From NCBI GenBank assembly GCA_963743945.1, contig CAVURO010000012.1, positions 1 to 51,489 of the forward strand: a stretch of DNA of 51,489 bases. The letters are read 5' to 3'. The position numbers and the translations under genes were made by a program. The DNA comes from JACOTK01 sp963743945 (GTDB lineage Bacteria; Actinomycetota; Acidimicrobiia; Acidimicrobiales; CADCSY01). Of the stretch, positions 40,703 through 48,514 are shown in pieces (within the stretch, counting starts at the first letter, position 1; each line of letters begins with the position of its first letter). The notes below the pieces were generated by a model that made no database searches, had not been told where the DNA came from, and saw only the letters and a list, made by a program, of their open reading frames with translations.

Positions 40703-41380
40703 GATCACCTGATCACGTAGATCCAGCTCGAGATCGGCCTGGGCCTCGGAACTGAGGTGCGTGTCGAGCTTGCGCTTGATGCGCTGCAACGCATTGTCGA
40801 TCGACTTCACGTGGCGCCCGAGTTGGTCACCGATCTCCTGGTAGCTCCTGCCGGCCACGTAGAGGTTCAACACGTCGACCTCGAGCCCCGACAGCACGGA
40901 GGTCATGGCATCACGCATCGCCCCCATGCGCTCGGAAGAGATGACCTGCTCGACAGGGTCGGCCGCGTGATGATCGTTGAGGAGGTCCTCGACGCCACGC
41001 TCATGCTGTTCGTCATCACCGGTCGGGCTGCCCGAGATCGACACATACTGATTGAGCGGACGGTGCTTGAAGCGGGTTGCCGTCTTGATGGCGGTGATGA
41101 TCTGACGGGTGATGCACAGCTCGGCAAAGCCACGGAACGAGGCGAGGCGATCGGCCTGGTAGTCACGCACGGCCTTGTAGAGCCCGATCAGCGCCTCCTG
41201 CTCGATGTCATCGGCATCCCCACCCACGAGGAAGTACCCTCGGGCCTTGGCACGGGCGAACCGACGGTACCGCTCGATCAGTGTTTCCTGGGCCAACGAG
41301 TCACCGCGTTGCGCGAAATCCGCCAGCTCGTCGTCGGTGAGTTCGCTGAGTGCTGCGACACTGCCAAATCGAACGGTCAA
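40691..41380 (-). CDS. sigH: RNA polymerase sigma factor, SigH-like (sigma-30 type)
   Basis: A 229-residue sigma-70 family protein with region 2 (LIERYRRFARAKARGYFLVGGDADDIEQEALIGLYKAVRDY in parts), then FRGFAELCITRQIITAIKTATRFKHRPLNQYVS. That stretch is strikingly like Bacillus SigH, the stage 0 sporulation sigma factor. Region 4 HTH is SYQEIGDQLGRHVKSIDNALQRIKRKL. It directs RNA polymerase to a dedicated promoter set; its regulon in this organism is unknown. The start is a TTG at 41380 with GGGAG 6 nt before it. A candidate promoter with TTGACA lies about 80-105 bp upstream. Confidence 0.92.
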   Translation of the reverse strand: MTVRFGSVAALSELTDDELADFAQRGDSLAQETLIERYRRFARAKARGYFLVGGDADDIEQEALIGLYKAVRDYQADRLASFRGFAELCITRQIITAIKTATRFKHRPLNQYVSISGSPTGDDEQHERGVEDLLNDHHAADPVEQVISSERMGAMRDAMTSVLSGLEVDVLNLYVAGRSYQEIGDQLGRHVKSIDNALQRIKRKLDTHLSSEAQADLELDLRDQVIVLP

Positions 41381-41452
41381 GGCGGGCTCCCGGTCTGTGA
41401 AATTGAGTGTGACGTAGGCCTGCCGTACTCAACGTGCGTACGGGGGGTACTA

Positions 41453-41464
41453 GTTACTAGTAAC
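41453..41464. promoter_or_regulatory. Perfect 12-bp palindrome over the putative sigH -10
   Basis: GTTACTAGTAAC is its own reverse complement and overlaps the proposed -10 (41457-41462). A neighbouring ACTAGT repeats half of it. It could be an operator for a dimeric repressor. Confidence 0.5.
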
Positions 41465-41485
41465 CATCCGACTGGTCCATGTCAA
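41457..41485 (-). promoter_or_regulatory. Putative sigma-A-type promoter of sigH
   Basis: TTGACA (41485-41480) and TACTAG (41462-41457) are 17 bp apart on the minus strand, about 75 nt before the TTG start at 41380. The -35 is a perfect consensus; the -10 is weaker. Confidence 0.5.
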
Positions 41486-41487
41486 CC

Positions 41488-41514
41488 ACTTTCCGTAAGA
41501 AACTCACGGAAAGT
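41488..41514 (-). terminator. Inverted repeat downstream of rlmB (terminator or operator)
   Basis: ACTTTCCGT and ACGGAAAGT form a perfect 9-bp stem with a 9-nt loop, between the rlmB stop and the sigH promoter. It is AT-richer than its surroundings and could be a terminator or a regulator site. Confidence 0.5.
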
Positions 41515-41580
41515 CGTCCCAGTTTGCACCATATGTGCTCATTCGTGCCAATCCCGCCGCCCCGATGTCGGAGATCGGCA

Positions 41581-42618
41581 CTAGTCATGAGGGTTCGAGC
41601 CCCGTCCGCGTTGCCTGGCGACCTCGTAACATGCCATCGCTCCCGCAACTCCGACGTTCAGCGACGACAACGGCCCCCAAAGTGGGATCGACACCACAAT
41701 GTCACAACGAGTGCGCGTGAGCCGGCTGAGACCCTTTCCCTCCGCCCCGAGAACGACCATCACGGGCTCATTGCCGACCTCGAGATCGAAGAGGTTCACC
41801 TCACCGCCGGCGTCCAGACCGATCGTCCAGACGCCGAGCTCCTTCGCCCGCATCATGGCGGCGGGCAGGCCGCTCACGAGTGCCATCGGAAGGTGCTCCA
41901 CCGCACCGGCGCTTGCCTTGGTCACCGTAGGGGTGATGTGAGCGGCGCGGTGCCGGGGAAGAACGACACCGGTGATGCCGGCGCACGAGCCCGATCGAAG
42001 GAGGGCTCCCAGATTCTGCGGGTCGGTGACGCCGTCAAGGGCGAGCAGGAAGGGTGCGGCGCCGCTCAACGCCGGCCGGGTGCACAAGGTGTCGAACTCG
42101 ACGGGCTCGATCGGCGCCGCATGCGCCAGCACGCCCTGAGGGGCATCGGAACGGGCCTCCGCTTCCAGGGCGCCCCTGCTGACGCGTCGAATCGGCACCC
42201 GAATCTCACCTGCAAGCTCCGTGATCTCACCGATGACCGCTGATTGCTCGATGTCCTCGGCTATCCAGATATCCACGACCCTGCGGCCGCCCGCCAACAA
42301 CAGCTCGCGAACCGCCTGACGACCTTCCACCTGACGTCCGTCCAGGTTCTGCGCCCGCGAGCCCCCGGCACCCGCCGTCTGCCTCGGCGGACCACTCCCA
42401 CGGCTTCGGACCGGAAGTCCACTCGCGCCACGCACCTGGCCTGCCGACGAACGACGGCTCGTCACACCCTTGCCCGGTACAACCTTCGACCCTGCGGTCC
42501 TGCCCCCCGCGCCCTTCGGCGATGAGCGGGGAGAAGCCGACGGCTTGGCGCCGCGCGTCGGCGCGGCAGCTTTTGTCTCACGCTTCGAACGGGCTGGTTG
42601 GCGCTTGCCACCGCTCAT
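41581..42618 (-). CDS. rlmB: 23S rRNA (guanosine-2'-O-)-methyltransferase (SpoU/RlmB family)
   Basis: From ATG 42618 the protein has 345 residues. A low-complexity basic extension (about 85 residues, Ser/Arg/Gly/Lys) precedes the substrate-binding domain, which begins GRQVEGRQAVRELLLAGGRRVVDIWIAED (in parts). The SPOUT catalytic domain follows with LDGVTDPQNLGALLRSGSCAG, LGAEGKGLSRL and SIPLWGPLSSLNVGVAGAMACYE, the knotted SAM-binding motifs. It methylates a 23S rRNA guanosine (G2251 in E. coli). The start overlaps the ispF stop (ATGA), which decides it. The last gene of the carD operon. Confidence 0.94.
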   Translation of the reverse strand: MSGGKRQPARSKRETKAAAPTRGAKPSASPRSSPKGAGGRTAGSKVVPGKGVTSRRSSAGQVRGASGLPVRSRGSGPPRQTAGAGGSRAQNLDGRQVEGRQAVRELLLAGGRRVVDIWIAEDIEQSAVIGEITELAGEIRVPIRRVSRGALEAEARSDAPQGVLAHAAPIEPVEFDTLCTRPALSGAAPFLLALDGVTDPQNLGALLRSGSCAGITGVVLPRHRAAHITPTVTKASAGAVEHLPMALVSGLPAAMMRAKELGVWTIGLDAGGEVNLFDLEVGNEPVMVVLGAEGKGLSRLTRTRCDIVVSIPLWGPLSSLNVGVAGAMACYEVARQRGRGSNPHD

Positions 42619-43106
42619 GATCGGGCCTCCTCTATCAACGCGACGGCCCAACAGGCCACGCCTTCGCCTCGGCCCAGGGCCCCGAGCCCTTCGGGTCGCT
42701 TTGCCTTCACGGTGACGTCGGCGCCAACGGCGATGCCGAGGCGCCTCTGCATCTCGTCACGATGGGGCGCCAACTTCGGCACATCCAGCACGACCGCGCA
42801 GTCCACGTTGCCCGGCTCGAAGCCGGCGTCGCGCACCAGCGCAACGGCTCGGGTCAAGAGCACCATGCTGTCTGCACCGGCAAGGGCCGGGTCGGTGTCG
42901 GGAAAGTGACTGCCGATGTCACCCAGCCCCGCAGCCCCCAGCAGTGCGTCGGTGACCGCATGGGCCACCACGTCGGCATCGCTGTGTCCCGCCAGGGGAC
43001 GCTCGCCGTCGAACACGACGCCCCCGAGCACCAACCGACGTGCGCCCCGCTCGTAGGAGCCGACCTCGGCATAGGGATGGATGTCGAAGCCCAGACCCAC
43101 CCTCAT
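42615..43106 (-). CDS. ispF: 2-C-methyl-D-erythritol 2,4-cyclodiphosphate synthase
   Basis: A 163-residue MEP-pathway enzyme: GLGFDIHPYAEVG (metal Asp/His), LAGHSDADVVAHAVTDALLGAAGLGDIGSHFPDTDP (in parts) with the second zinc His, VDCAVVLDVPKLAPH, and AKRPEGLGALGRGEGVACWAVALI. It cyclises CDP-ME-2-phosphate to MEcPP in isoprenoid precursor synthesis. The ATG at 43106 overlaps the ispD stop, and the ispF stop overlaps rlmB, so all are translationally coupled. Full length and no missing residue. Confidence 0.96.
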   Translation of the reverse strand: MRVGLGFDIHPYAEVGSYERGARRLVLGGVVFDGERPLAGHSDADVVAHAVTDALLGAAGLGDIGSHFPDTDPALAGADSMVLLTRAVALVRDAGFEPGNVDCAVVLDVPKLAPHRDEMQRRLGIAVGADVTVKAKRPEGLGALGRGEGVACWAVALIEEARS

Positions 43107-43738
43107 CGTCGCAGGTCCGACAGAACGTCGAGATCGTGCCGATCGGTCACTTTTCGGTTCTCCGCTTCGCCGGGCACGACGACGATCCTGCCGCCACATC
43201 GCTCAACCAGCGATGCGTCGTCGGTCGCCTCCCCCCCGGTGCGATGCGCGGCCCGCAGGATCGAGGCTCGGAACGCCTGGGGGGTCTGAACGGCCACCAG
43301 CGCCTCTCGATCCGGCGTCTCGATCACCATTTGGGACTGCCGCTCGACGCGTTTGATGGTGTCGACGACCGGGAGACCAGGAACAGCACCGTCGGCGCCG
43401 GCGCGAACGGCGTCGATCACGGACCGAAACAGCCGCGGCGATGCACGGGGGCGGGCCGCGTCGTGCACCACGATGAGCTCGGCATCCTCGGGCACGGCGG
43501 CGAGACCTGCGCGAACCGAGGCGCTGCGGGTCGGCCCGCCTGCGACCACCGCGTCGACCGACGTTTCGGGCTCGCCCGAATGAGGTTCCGGAACCACCAG
43601 GACAACGTGGTCACACGCCGCCCGCGCTGCGTCGATCGACCAGTCGACGACGCGTCGACCCTCGAGCCGCTCGTACTGCTTGAGGCTCCCGAATCGAGCT
43701 CCCTGTCCGGCCGCAACGATGACGGCCCAGACACTCAC
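43103..43738 (-). CDS. ispD: 2-C-methyl-D-erythritol 4-phosphate cytidylyltransferase
   Basis: A 211-residue nucleotidyltransferase with the CTP loop WAVIVAAGQGARFGSLKQY, VVAGGPTRSASVRAGL, IVVHDAARPRASPRLF, VPGLPVVDTIKRV and ALVAVQTPQAFRASIL. It joins CTP to MEP in the MEP pathway, one step before IspE and then IspF. It overlaps the YacL-like gene by 4 nt upstream and ispF by 4 nt downstream. Somewhat short compared with typical IspD (about 230), mainly at the C-terminus. Confidence 0.95.
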   Translation of the reverse strand: MSVWAVIVAAGQGARFGSLKQYERLEGRRVVDWSIDAARAACDHVVLVVPEPHSGEPETSVDAVVAGGPTRSASVRAGLAAVPEDAELIVVHDAARPRASPRLFRSVIDAVRAGADGAVPGLPVVDTIKRVERQSQMVIETPDREALVAVQTPQAFRASILRAAHRTGGEATDDASLVERCGGRIVVVPGEAENRKVTDRHDLDVLSDLRR

Positions 43739-44913
43739 GAATGCACGGTGGCGAAGAAGAGTCGGCCTTTCGGTGTCGGAATGCTCGAGGCAATCGTCAC
43801 CTCGACCTCTGAACCGATCATCGCTGCACCATCGCTCACGACGACCATTGTTCCATCATCGAAGTAGCCGATGCCCTGTCCGGGCTCACGGCCGACCTTT
43901 GTCAGCAACACCCGTTCGACATCGCCGGGCAACAGGACGGCCTGGAGGCTCGTCGTCAGGCCGTCGAGATCGAGGCAGTTGACCCCCTGCAACTCGGCGA
44001 CCTTCCGGAGGTTCATGTCGACGGTGAGCAGCAACGAGCCACTGCGGCGGGCAAGTTCCACCAACTTGGCGTCGACCTCTTCACGTTCGGGAACCTCGTC
44101 ATCGAGCATGATCAGGGACTTTTCCGGATCCTCGTGCAGCGCACGAATCGCTTCGAGGGCCCTCCTTCCCCGACGGCGGCGATTGGGGTCGGCCGCGTCG
44201 GCCAACCCCTGCAGCTCGTCGAGAACAAACCGAGGCACGGCCAACACACCGGGCAGAAAGCCGCTCGACGCCAGCGGGATCAGCCGACCGTCGATCGCGA
44301 CGCTCGAATCCACCAGCACCAGGGGCACATGCTCGACTGCCTCACCGTCACCGACATCGGCCCTCGACAGGCTCGAGGCGTACGAGCGTCCGGGCATCAG
44401 GCTGCCGCCATGCGATGACACGAGCTGCAGCAACTCCTCGGCCTTGCGCGAGCCGATCTGGAAGCCCACGTAGACACCGATCCACGCCAACATGGCGAGG
44501 ATCGGCCACCCCCAACCACCGTGGAGCATCTTCGCGACGGGGAGGCCCAACAACCCTCCGAAGCCACCCAGCGCCATCCCGCCGAGCACGCCCATGAAGA
44601 GGACGTGAGCAGGAATGCGGTCAACCGCCCGCTCGAAGATCCCCATCGTACGACGCAGCCATCGGCCCACCACGCCACCGATCACGTATCCGGTGCACGC
44701 CCCGAGAACCGTGCCCACCACCGCAGTGATCGGCGCCCGGTTGGCCGCCTCGTCAAGGGTGAGGCGGTGGCCGGCGAGGGTGGCGGCGCCGACGATGAAC
44801 AGACGTGCGATCTCGACGAACACCTCGGAGGGGATGCGGATCGGCGACGGCGCGTCGGAAGCGGTGGCCTTCGGCATGGAGACCGGTGCGTGGGGGGCGC
44901 CGAAAACGCTCAT
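43735..44913 (-). CDS. YacL-like membrane PIN/TRAM domain protein
   Basis: A 392-residue protein with four TM helices (about residues 33-50, 62-84, 103-130 and 136-155). A PIN domain follows with acidic residues LVDSSVAIDGRLI, VLDELQGLADAAD, and SLLLTVDMNLRKVAELQGV. A C-terminal TRAM domain (about 330-390, GREPGQGIGYFDDGTMVVVSDG) completes it. PIN domains are usually RNases and TRAM binds RNA; the Bacillus YacL homologue sits in the same genomic place between radA/disA-type genes and ispD. The start could be ATG 44877, which would drop 12 residues. It lies between carD and ispD on one operon. Confidence 0.9.
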   Translation of the reverse strand: MSVFGAPHAPVSMPKATASDAPSPIRIPSEVFVEIARLFIVGAATLAGHRLTLDEAANRAPITAVVGTVLGACTGYVIGGVVGRWLRRTMGIFERAVDRIPAHVLFMGVLGGMALGGFGGLLGLPVAKMLHGGWGWPILAMLAWIGVYVGFQIGSRKAEELLQLVSSHGGSLMPGRSYASSLSRADVGDGEAVEHVPLVLVDSSVAIDGRLIPLASSGFLPGVLAVPRFVLDELQGLADAADPNRRRRGRRALEAIRALHEDPEKSLIMLDDEVPEREEVDAKLVELARRSGSLLLTVDMNLRKVAELQGVNCLDLDGLTTSLQAVLLPGDVERVLLTKVGREPGQGIGYFDDGTMVVVSDGAAMIGSEVEVTIASSIPTPKGRLFFATVHS

Positions 44914-45032
44914 ATCGTTCTATCGGCAGGAAGCGGCCGGCCCTGAACGTGCAGGCTCGACCCGAAAGTCCTGAGCAACCTGAAATCTTTGGTGGGACAG
45001 CCTCAGAGACTGCCGAACCGACGACTCAGGAC

Positions 45033-45512
45033 CTAGACGAGAGCTTCGTTGAGCTTGCCCTCGGCCTCTTCCTCGCTGACGCCGATCGCAAAGGTCAGCT
45101 CGGAAACAAGAATCTGCCGGGCCTTGCTGAGCATGCGCTTCTCGCCCGCGGACAATCCCTTGTCCTTCTCGCGCAACGACAGGTTGCGGACGACCTCGGC
45201 CACCTGGTAGATGTCGCCGGACTTGAGCTTTTCGACGTGGTTCTTGAAGCGACGGGACCAGTTGGTCGGCATGCGAGCCTCCTTCTTGCGAAGGACGGCG
45301 AACACCTCTTCCACCTCTTCGTCGTTGATGACCTCGCGGAGGCCCACTTCGTCGGTGTTGTCGGCCGGAACCATGAGCGTCAGCTCGCCGTATGCCAGCT
45401 TGAGGACGAGATACTCCCGCTCCTCACCAAAAGCATGTTTCCGCTCACGCCGTTCGATCACGGCCGCACCGTGGTGCGGATACACAACCTTGTCTCCGAC
45501 ATCGAACGACAT
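45033..45512 (-). CDS. carD: CarD family transcriptional regulator
   Basis: A 159-residue protein: N-terminal Tudor-like RNA polymerase-interaction domain (FDVGDKVVYPHHGAAVIERRE, LTLMVPADNTDEVGLREVI) and C-terminal helical DNA-binding domain (MPTNWSRRFKNHVEKLKSGDIYQVAEVVRNL in parts). CarD binds the RNA polymerase beta subunit and stabilises open complexes, mainly at rRNA and housekeeping promoters. The ATG at 45512 (MSFDVGDKVV) has GGGAG 5 nt upstream and is preferred to 45527. First gene of the carD-yacL-ispD-ispF-rlmB series, and 134 bp divergent from the Crp-family gene. Confidence 0.95.
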   Translation of the reverse strand: MSFDVGDKVVYPHHGAAVIERRERKHAFGEEREYLVLKLAYGELTLMVPADNTDEVGLREVINDEEVEEVFAVLRKKEARMPTNWSRRFKNHVEKLKSGDIYQVAEVVRNLSLREKDKGLSAGEKRMLSKARQILVSELTFAIGVSEEEAEGKLNEALV

Positions 45513-45631
45513 GCGACTCCCACTCATCGAGAAACCTGCGAAGGTCCATCGTACGGGTTTCGGAGAGGCTCAGGCGAACCGATCGGCATCAACCGCCTTC
45601 GGGCATCAACCGACTTCGGGCGTCAACCAGA

Positions 45632-45637
45632 TAGCAT
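45632..45637 (+). promoter_or_regulatory. -10 element (TAGCAT) for the Crp-family gene
   Basis: TAGCAT ends 9 nt before the ATG at 45647, slightly longer than the other leaderless genes. Confidence 0.35.
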
Positions 45638-45646
45638 CGCCCAGCG

Positions 45647-46306
45647 ATGGTGGATCGCAGCCTTGTTGCCGATGCAGATTTCTTCCGTGCCCTCAGCGAC
45701 GAGGGCCTCGAGACCGTTCTCCAGATCGTCGACAGGCGGACACTTCGCCGAGGTGATGTCGTCTTCGACGAGGGCGATGCCGCCGGCGAGCTGTTCGTCG
45801 TCGAGTCCGGACGCATCGCGATCGCCAACAAGTCACCTGACGGGCGATCCTCGCTGCTCGCCCTGATGGAGCGAGGCGATCTCTTCGGCGAGATGAGCCT
45901 CTTCGACAATCTGGGTCGCTCGGCCGAGGCTCGATCGCTCGAGGTCAGCACGATCTATGCCGTCCCGTATGCACCGCTGCTCGATCTGTTGCACGCACGT
46001 CCCGATTTGCTCTGGGGTGTGGTGGAGTTGCTGGCCCGCCGCCTTCGTTCCATGGACGAGGTGCTCGCCGACTCGGTCTTTCTGGACGTGACCGGTCGCA
46101 CCGCGAAGCGCCTGCTCGAACTGGCGGGTGATGCCGAGGAGTTCCAGCTCCCGATCACCCAGGAGGAGCTCGCCGGCATGGTGGGCGCGTCCCGGGAGAG
46201 GGTGAACAAGGCCATCTCGTCGTTCGTCAGCCTCGGCTGGCTGGACCAGACCGAGCGACGCTATCGCATCATCGACCGGGAACAGCTCGAGCGTCGTGCC
46301 CGGTGA
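45647..46306 (+). CDS. Crp/Fnr family transcriptional regulator
   Basis: A 219-residue regulator. The cyclic-nucleotide-binding beta-roll (about 12-115) has GDVVFDEGDAAGELFVVESGRIAI and the phosphate-binding-cassette segment RGDLFGEMSLFDNLGRSAEARS, which retains the Gly-Glu and Arg-Ser-Ala residues used for cAMP binding. A dimerisation helix leads to the winged HTH (LPITQEELAGMVGASRERVNKAISSF). It looks like actinobacterial GlxR/Crp. It is divergent from carD and overlaps the end of the convergent cfa-like gene by 38 bp. Confidence 0.92.
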   Translation: MVDRSLVADADFFRALSDEGLETVLQIVDRRTLRRGDVVFDEGDAAGELFVVESGRIAIANKSPDGRSSLLALMERGDLFGEMSLFDNLGRSAEARSLEVSTIYAVPYAPLLDLLHARPDLLWGVVELLARRLRSMDEVLADSVFLDVTGRTAKRLLELAGDAEEFQLPITQEELAGMVGASRERVNKAISSFVSLGWLDQTERRYRIIDREQLERRAR

Positions 46307-47720
46307 GATCAACCCTCGCCGCGCAGGACACTGATCGGTTCGAGTCGTGTGGCACGGATCGATGGGTAGGCGCCTCACCCACCTCGGCTGACGCACCGGC
46401 CATTTCAGGGGCGCCGCGCCACGCATGGCCGGCAAGCACAAACTGGTTGACCGTGCAGTGCCGTTCGCGAAAGCCCGCTTCGCAATAAGCGAGATAGAAG
46501 CGCCACAACCGGCAGAACCGATCATCAAGGCCGAGAGCGCGGACATCGTCGAGCCGCTCGTCGAAGCACATCCGCCACCGTCGCAAGGTCTCGGCATAGT
46601 GCGATGAATAGTCCTCGACGCCGATGATCTCCATGTCCGTGGCCCTTCCAACCGATCGCGAGATGGCGCCAATCGAAGGGAGGCATCCATTCGGAAACAC
46701 GAACCGGCGAATGAAGTCCTCCGTGTTCTTGGCACGCTCGTAGCGACTGTCGGGAAGACAGATCGCCTGAATGGCGACAAGCCCGTCCGGTTTGAGGCAC
46801 CGCTCAATGGTCGCAAAGAACGCGTCGTAGTCGCGCCAACCCACCGCTTCGATCATCTCGATCGAGACAATCCGATCAAACGACCCCGACAGATCGCGCC
46901 AATCCACATCCAGCAGCTCGACCTGGTCCTCGTAGCCGGCGGCGCCAACCCGACATTTGGCTTCGCTGAACTGTTCGACCGAGATCGTCGTCGTCGTCAG
47001 CTGACAACCGGTCGTTTCGGCTGCTCGCAACGCGAGACCACCCCAGCCCGTTCCGATCTCCAACAATCGATGGCTTGACGTGACCCCAAGCTTTCCCAAC
47101 AGCAGGTCGTACTTGTGCAGGCTTGCCTCGGCAAGGGTCGAACTCGTCGACGGAAAGACACCACACGAGTACGTCATGGTCTCGTCAAGGAACAGCTCGA
47201 AGAAGGCATTTCCCAAGTCGTAGTGCGCGGCGATGTCCTCACGATTGCCCGACCGCCCCCGACGAGGAAGGAGGTTTCGCACCCGATCGGTTGCCCAGCC
47301 AATCCGTCGGTGCAACCGATTGCGAAAGGCGTCGATCGCCGCCATGTTGCGGATGATCACCCTCACCGCGGTGACCGGATCGGGACTATCCCACCATCCT
47401 TCGATGTACCCGCGCCCGAGCCCGGCCGCGCCTTCGGTGACGATCGCCCGATAGGCACGCAGATCACGCACGATGATCAGTCCGACGAGATCGCCGGATG
47501 ATGAACCGTAGGTGGCGCTGGTTCCCGATGAGCCATCAGCCGGCGCGTCTCGAATGATGAGCTGGTCACTCGTGATGCGCCGCAACAGGGCATGAATCCA
47601 TGAGCGAGCAAGCTTCGAAACCCACATGCCACGGCGTGCGCTCGACGCCGGCGACACGATTCCCGTGGGGCCCATCCGCGCCATCAACCGGTCAGCCTGC
47701 ACGTGGTTTGCATTGCTCAT
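46269..47720 (-). CDS. cfa: Cyclopropane-fatty-acyl-phospholipid synthase family methyltransferase
   Basis: A 483-residue SAM-dependent lipid methyltransferase. The N-terminal SCP2-like part (VTEGAAGLGRGYIEGWWDSPD) leads to DIAAHYDLGNAFFELFLDETMTYSCGVF in parts, the SAM motif LLEIGTGWGGLALRAA, VSIEMIEAVGWRDYDAFF and FVFPNGCLPSI, and WRFYLAYCEAGFRER. It methylates unsaturated fatty acyl chains to cyclopropane, or to methyl-branched or furan precursors in related enzymes. ATG 47720 overlaps the DUF1365 stop (ATGA). The last 60 residues (GAPTHRSVPHDSNRSV and on) look non-conserved and run into the crp gene. Confidence 0.93.
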   Translation of the reverse strand: MSNANHVQADRLMARMGPTGIVSPASSARRGMWVSKLARSWIHALLRRITSDQLIIRDAPADGSSGTSATYGSSSGDLVGLIIVRDLRAYRAIVTEGAAGLGRGYIEGWWDSPDPVTAVRVIIRNMAAIDAFRNRLHRRIGWATDRVRNLLPRRGRSGNREDIAAHYDLGNAFFELFLDETMTYSCGVFPSTSSTLAEASLHKYDLLLGKLGVTSSHRLLEIGTGWGGLALRAAETTGCQLTTTTISVEQFSEAKCRVGAAGYEDQVELLDVDWRDLSGSFDRIVSIEMIEAVGWRDYDAFFATIERCLKPDGLVAIQAICLPDSRYERAKNTEDFIRRFVFPNGCLPSIGAISRSVGRATDMEIIGVEDYSSHYAETLRRWRMCFDERLDDVRALGLDDRFCRLWRFYLAYCEAGFRERHCTVNQFVLAGHAWRGAPEMAGASAEVGEAPTHRSVPHDSNRSVSCAARVDLTGHDARAVPGR

Positions 47721-48514
47721 GTTTCACTCCTTCTCTTCCGCGGATGAGTGACGAACGGCACCCTCTTGGCCCACAGCCGTGCTGCTTGGGCATGAATGCC
47801 TGCCGAGACACGGTGCGTCGGCGCGACGTGTCGCATGAGCGAACGCCCCAGTGATCGTCGGCTTGCAGGCTCTCGTTCGAGCTGCAACTTGGTGGTTACC
47901 ACGGCGTCGTTGGTCCCCGGCACGACGACATCGATCACCAGATGCAACGTGGCGTCGCCGGCGGGATCGACCCACAACGCCACGCAGTAGTCGTAGGCCT
48001 CGTCGAGAAATGGCGAAACGTGCAAGACCTTGCGGACCCGAGCCGTCAAGCGCCCACCCTCGCCATCGACACCACTCGCGGGGGCCAAGGCCACGACATA
48101 ACGGTGGCGTTCCTTCCAGGGCGTATTGGTAACCTCGAGAACCGCGCCGGCCGGCATGTCCATATCGGTATCCCACAGCACATACAGGGTGATCGGGTTG
48201 AACAGCCAGCCCCAGAGCCGCACCTGGGTCAACATGCGGACTGGTCCAATCGGGACTCGCCCGGTCAAGAGGCCCAGTTGCTCGCGAGCTTGAGTGCCGA
48301 GCGAAGACGACGAGCCGTCGCCATAGTCCGATGAACGAAACCGGGCAGGAGCAAGATGGGTCGTGGACCACAGCGGGTGGTGACGACAGAGCTCTTCCGG
48401 CGCATCAGGATCCAACCAGACGTAGCTCACGGGATGACGAAAATCGTGTACCGCCGGCGTCAGTCGACGGTGAAGGACCCACCCCTCACACACCGCGGGA
48501 GAGCCCGGCCTCAT
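47717..48514 (-). CDS. DUF1365 domain protein
   Basis: A 265-residue protein of the DUF1365 family (COG3496): CEGWVLHRRLTPAVHDFRHPVSYVWLD in parts, VRLWGWLFNPITLYVLWD, LEVTNTPWKERHRYVV, and KVLHVSPFLDEAYDYCVAL. No reaction is proven. The family is nearly always beside a Cfa-type methyltransferase and a COG2907 flavoprotein, suggesting a shared role in modifying membrane fatty acids. ATG 48514 overlaps the flavoprotein stop (TGATG), and its own stop overlaps cfa, so three genes are translationally coupled. Confidence 0.9.
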   Translation of the reverse strand: MRPGSPAVCEGWVLHRRLTPAVHDFRHPVSYVWLDPDAPEELCRHHPLWSTTHLAPARFRSSDYGDGSSSSLGTQAREQLGLLTGRVPIGPVRMLTQVRLWGWLFNPITLYVLWDTDMDMPAGAVLEVTNTPWKERHRYVVALAPASGVDGEGGRLTARVRKVLHVSPFLDEAYDYCVALWVDPAGDATLHLVIDVVVPGTNDAVVTTKLQLEREPASRRSLGRSLMRHVAPTHRVSAGIHAQAARLWAKRVPFVTHPRKRRSET

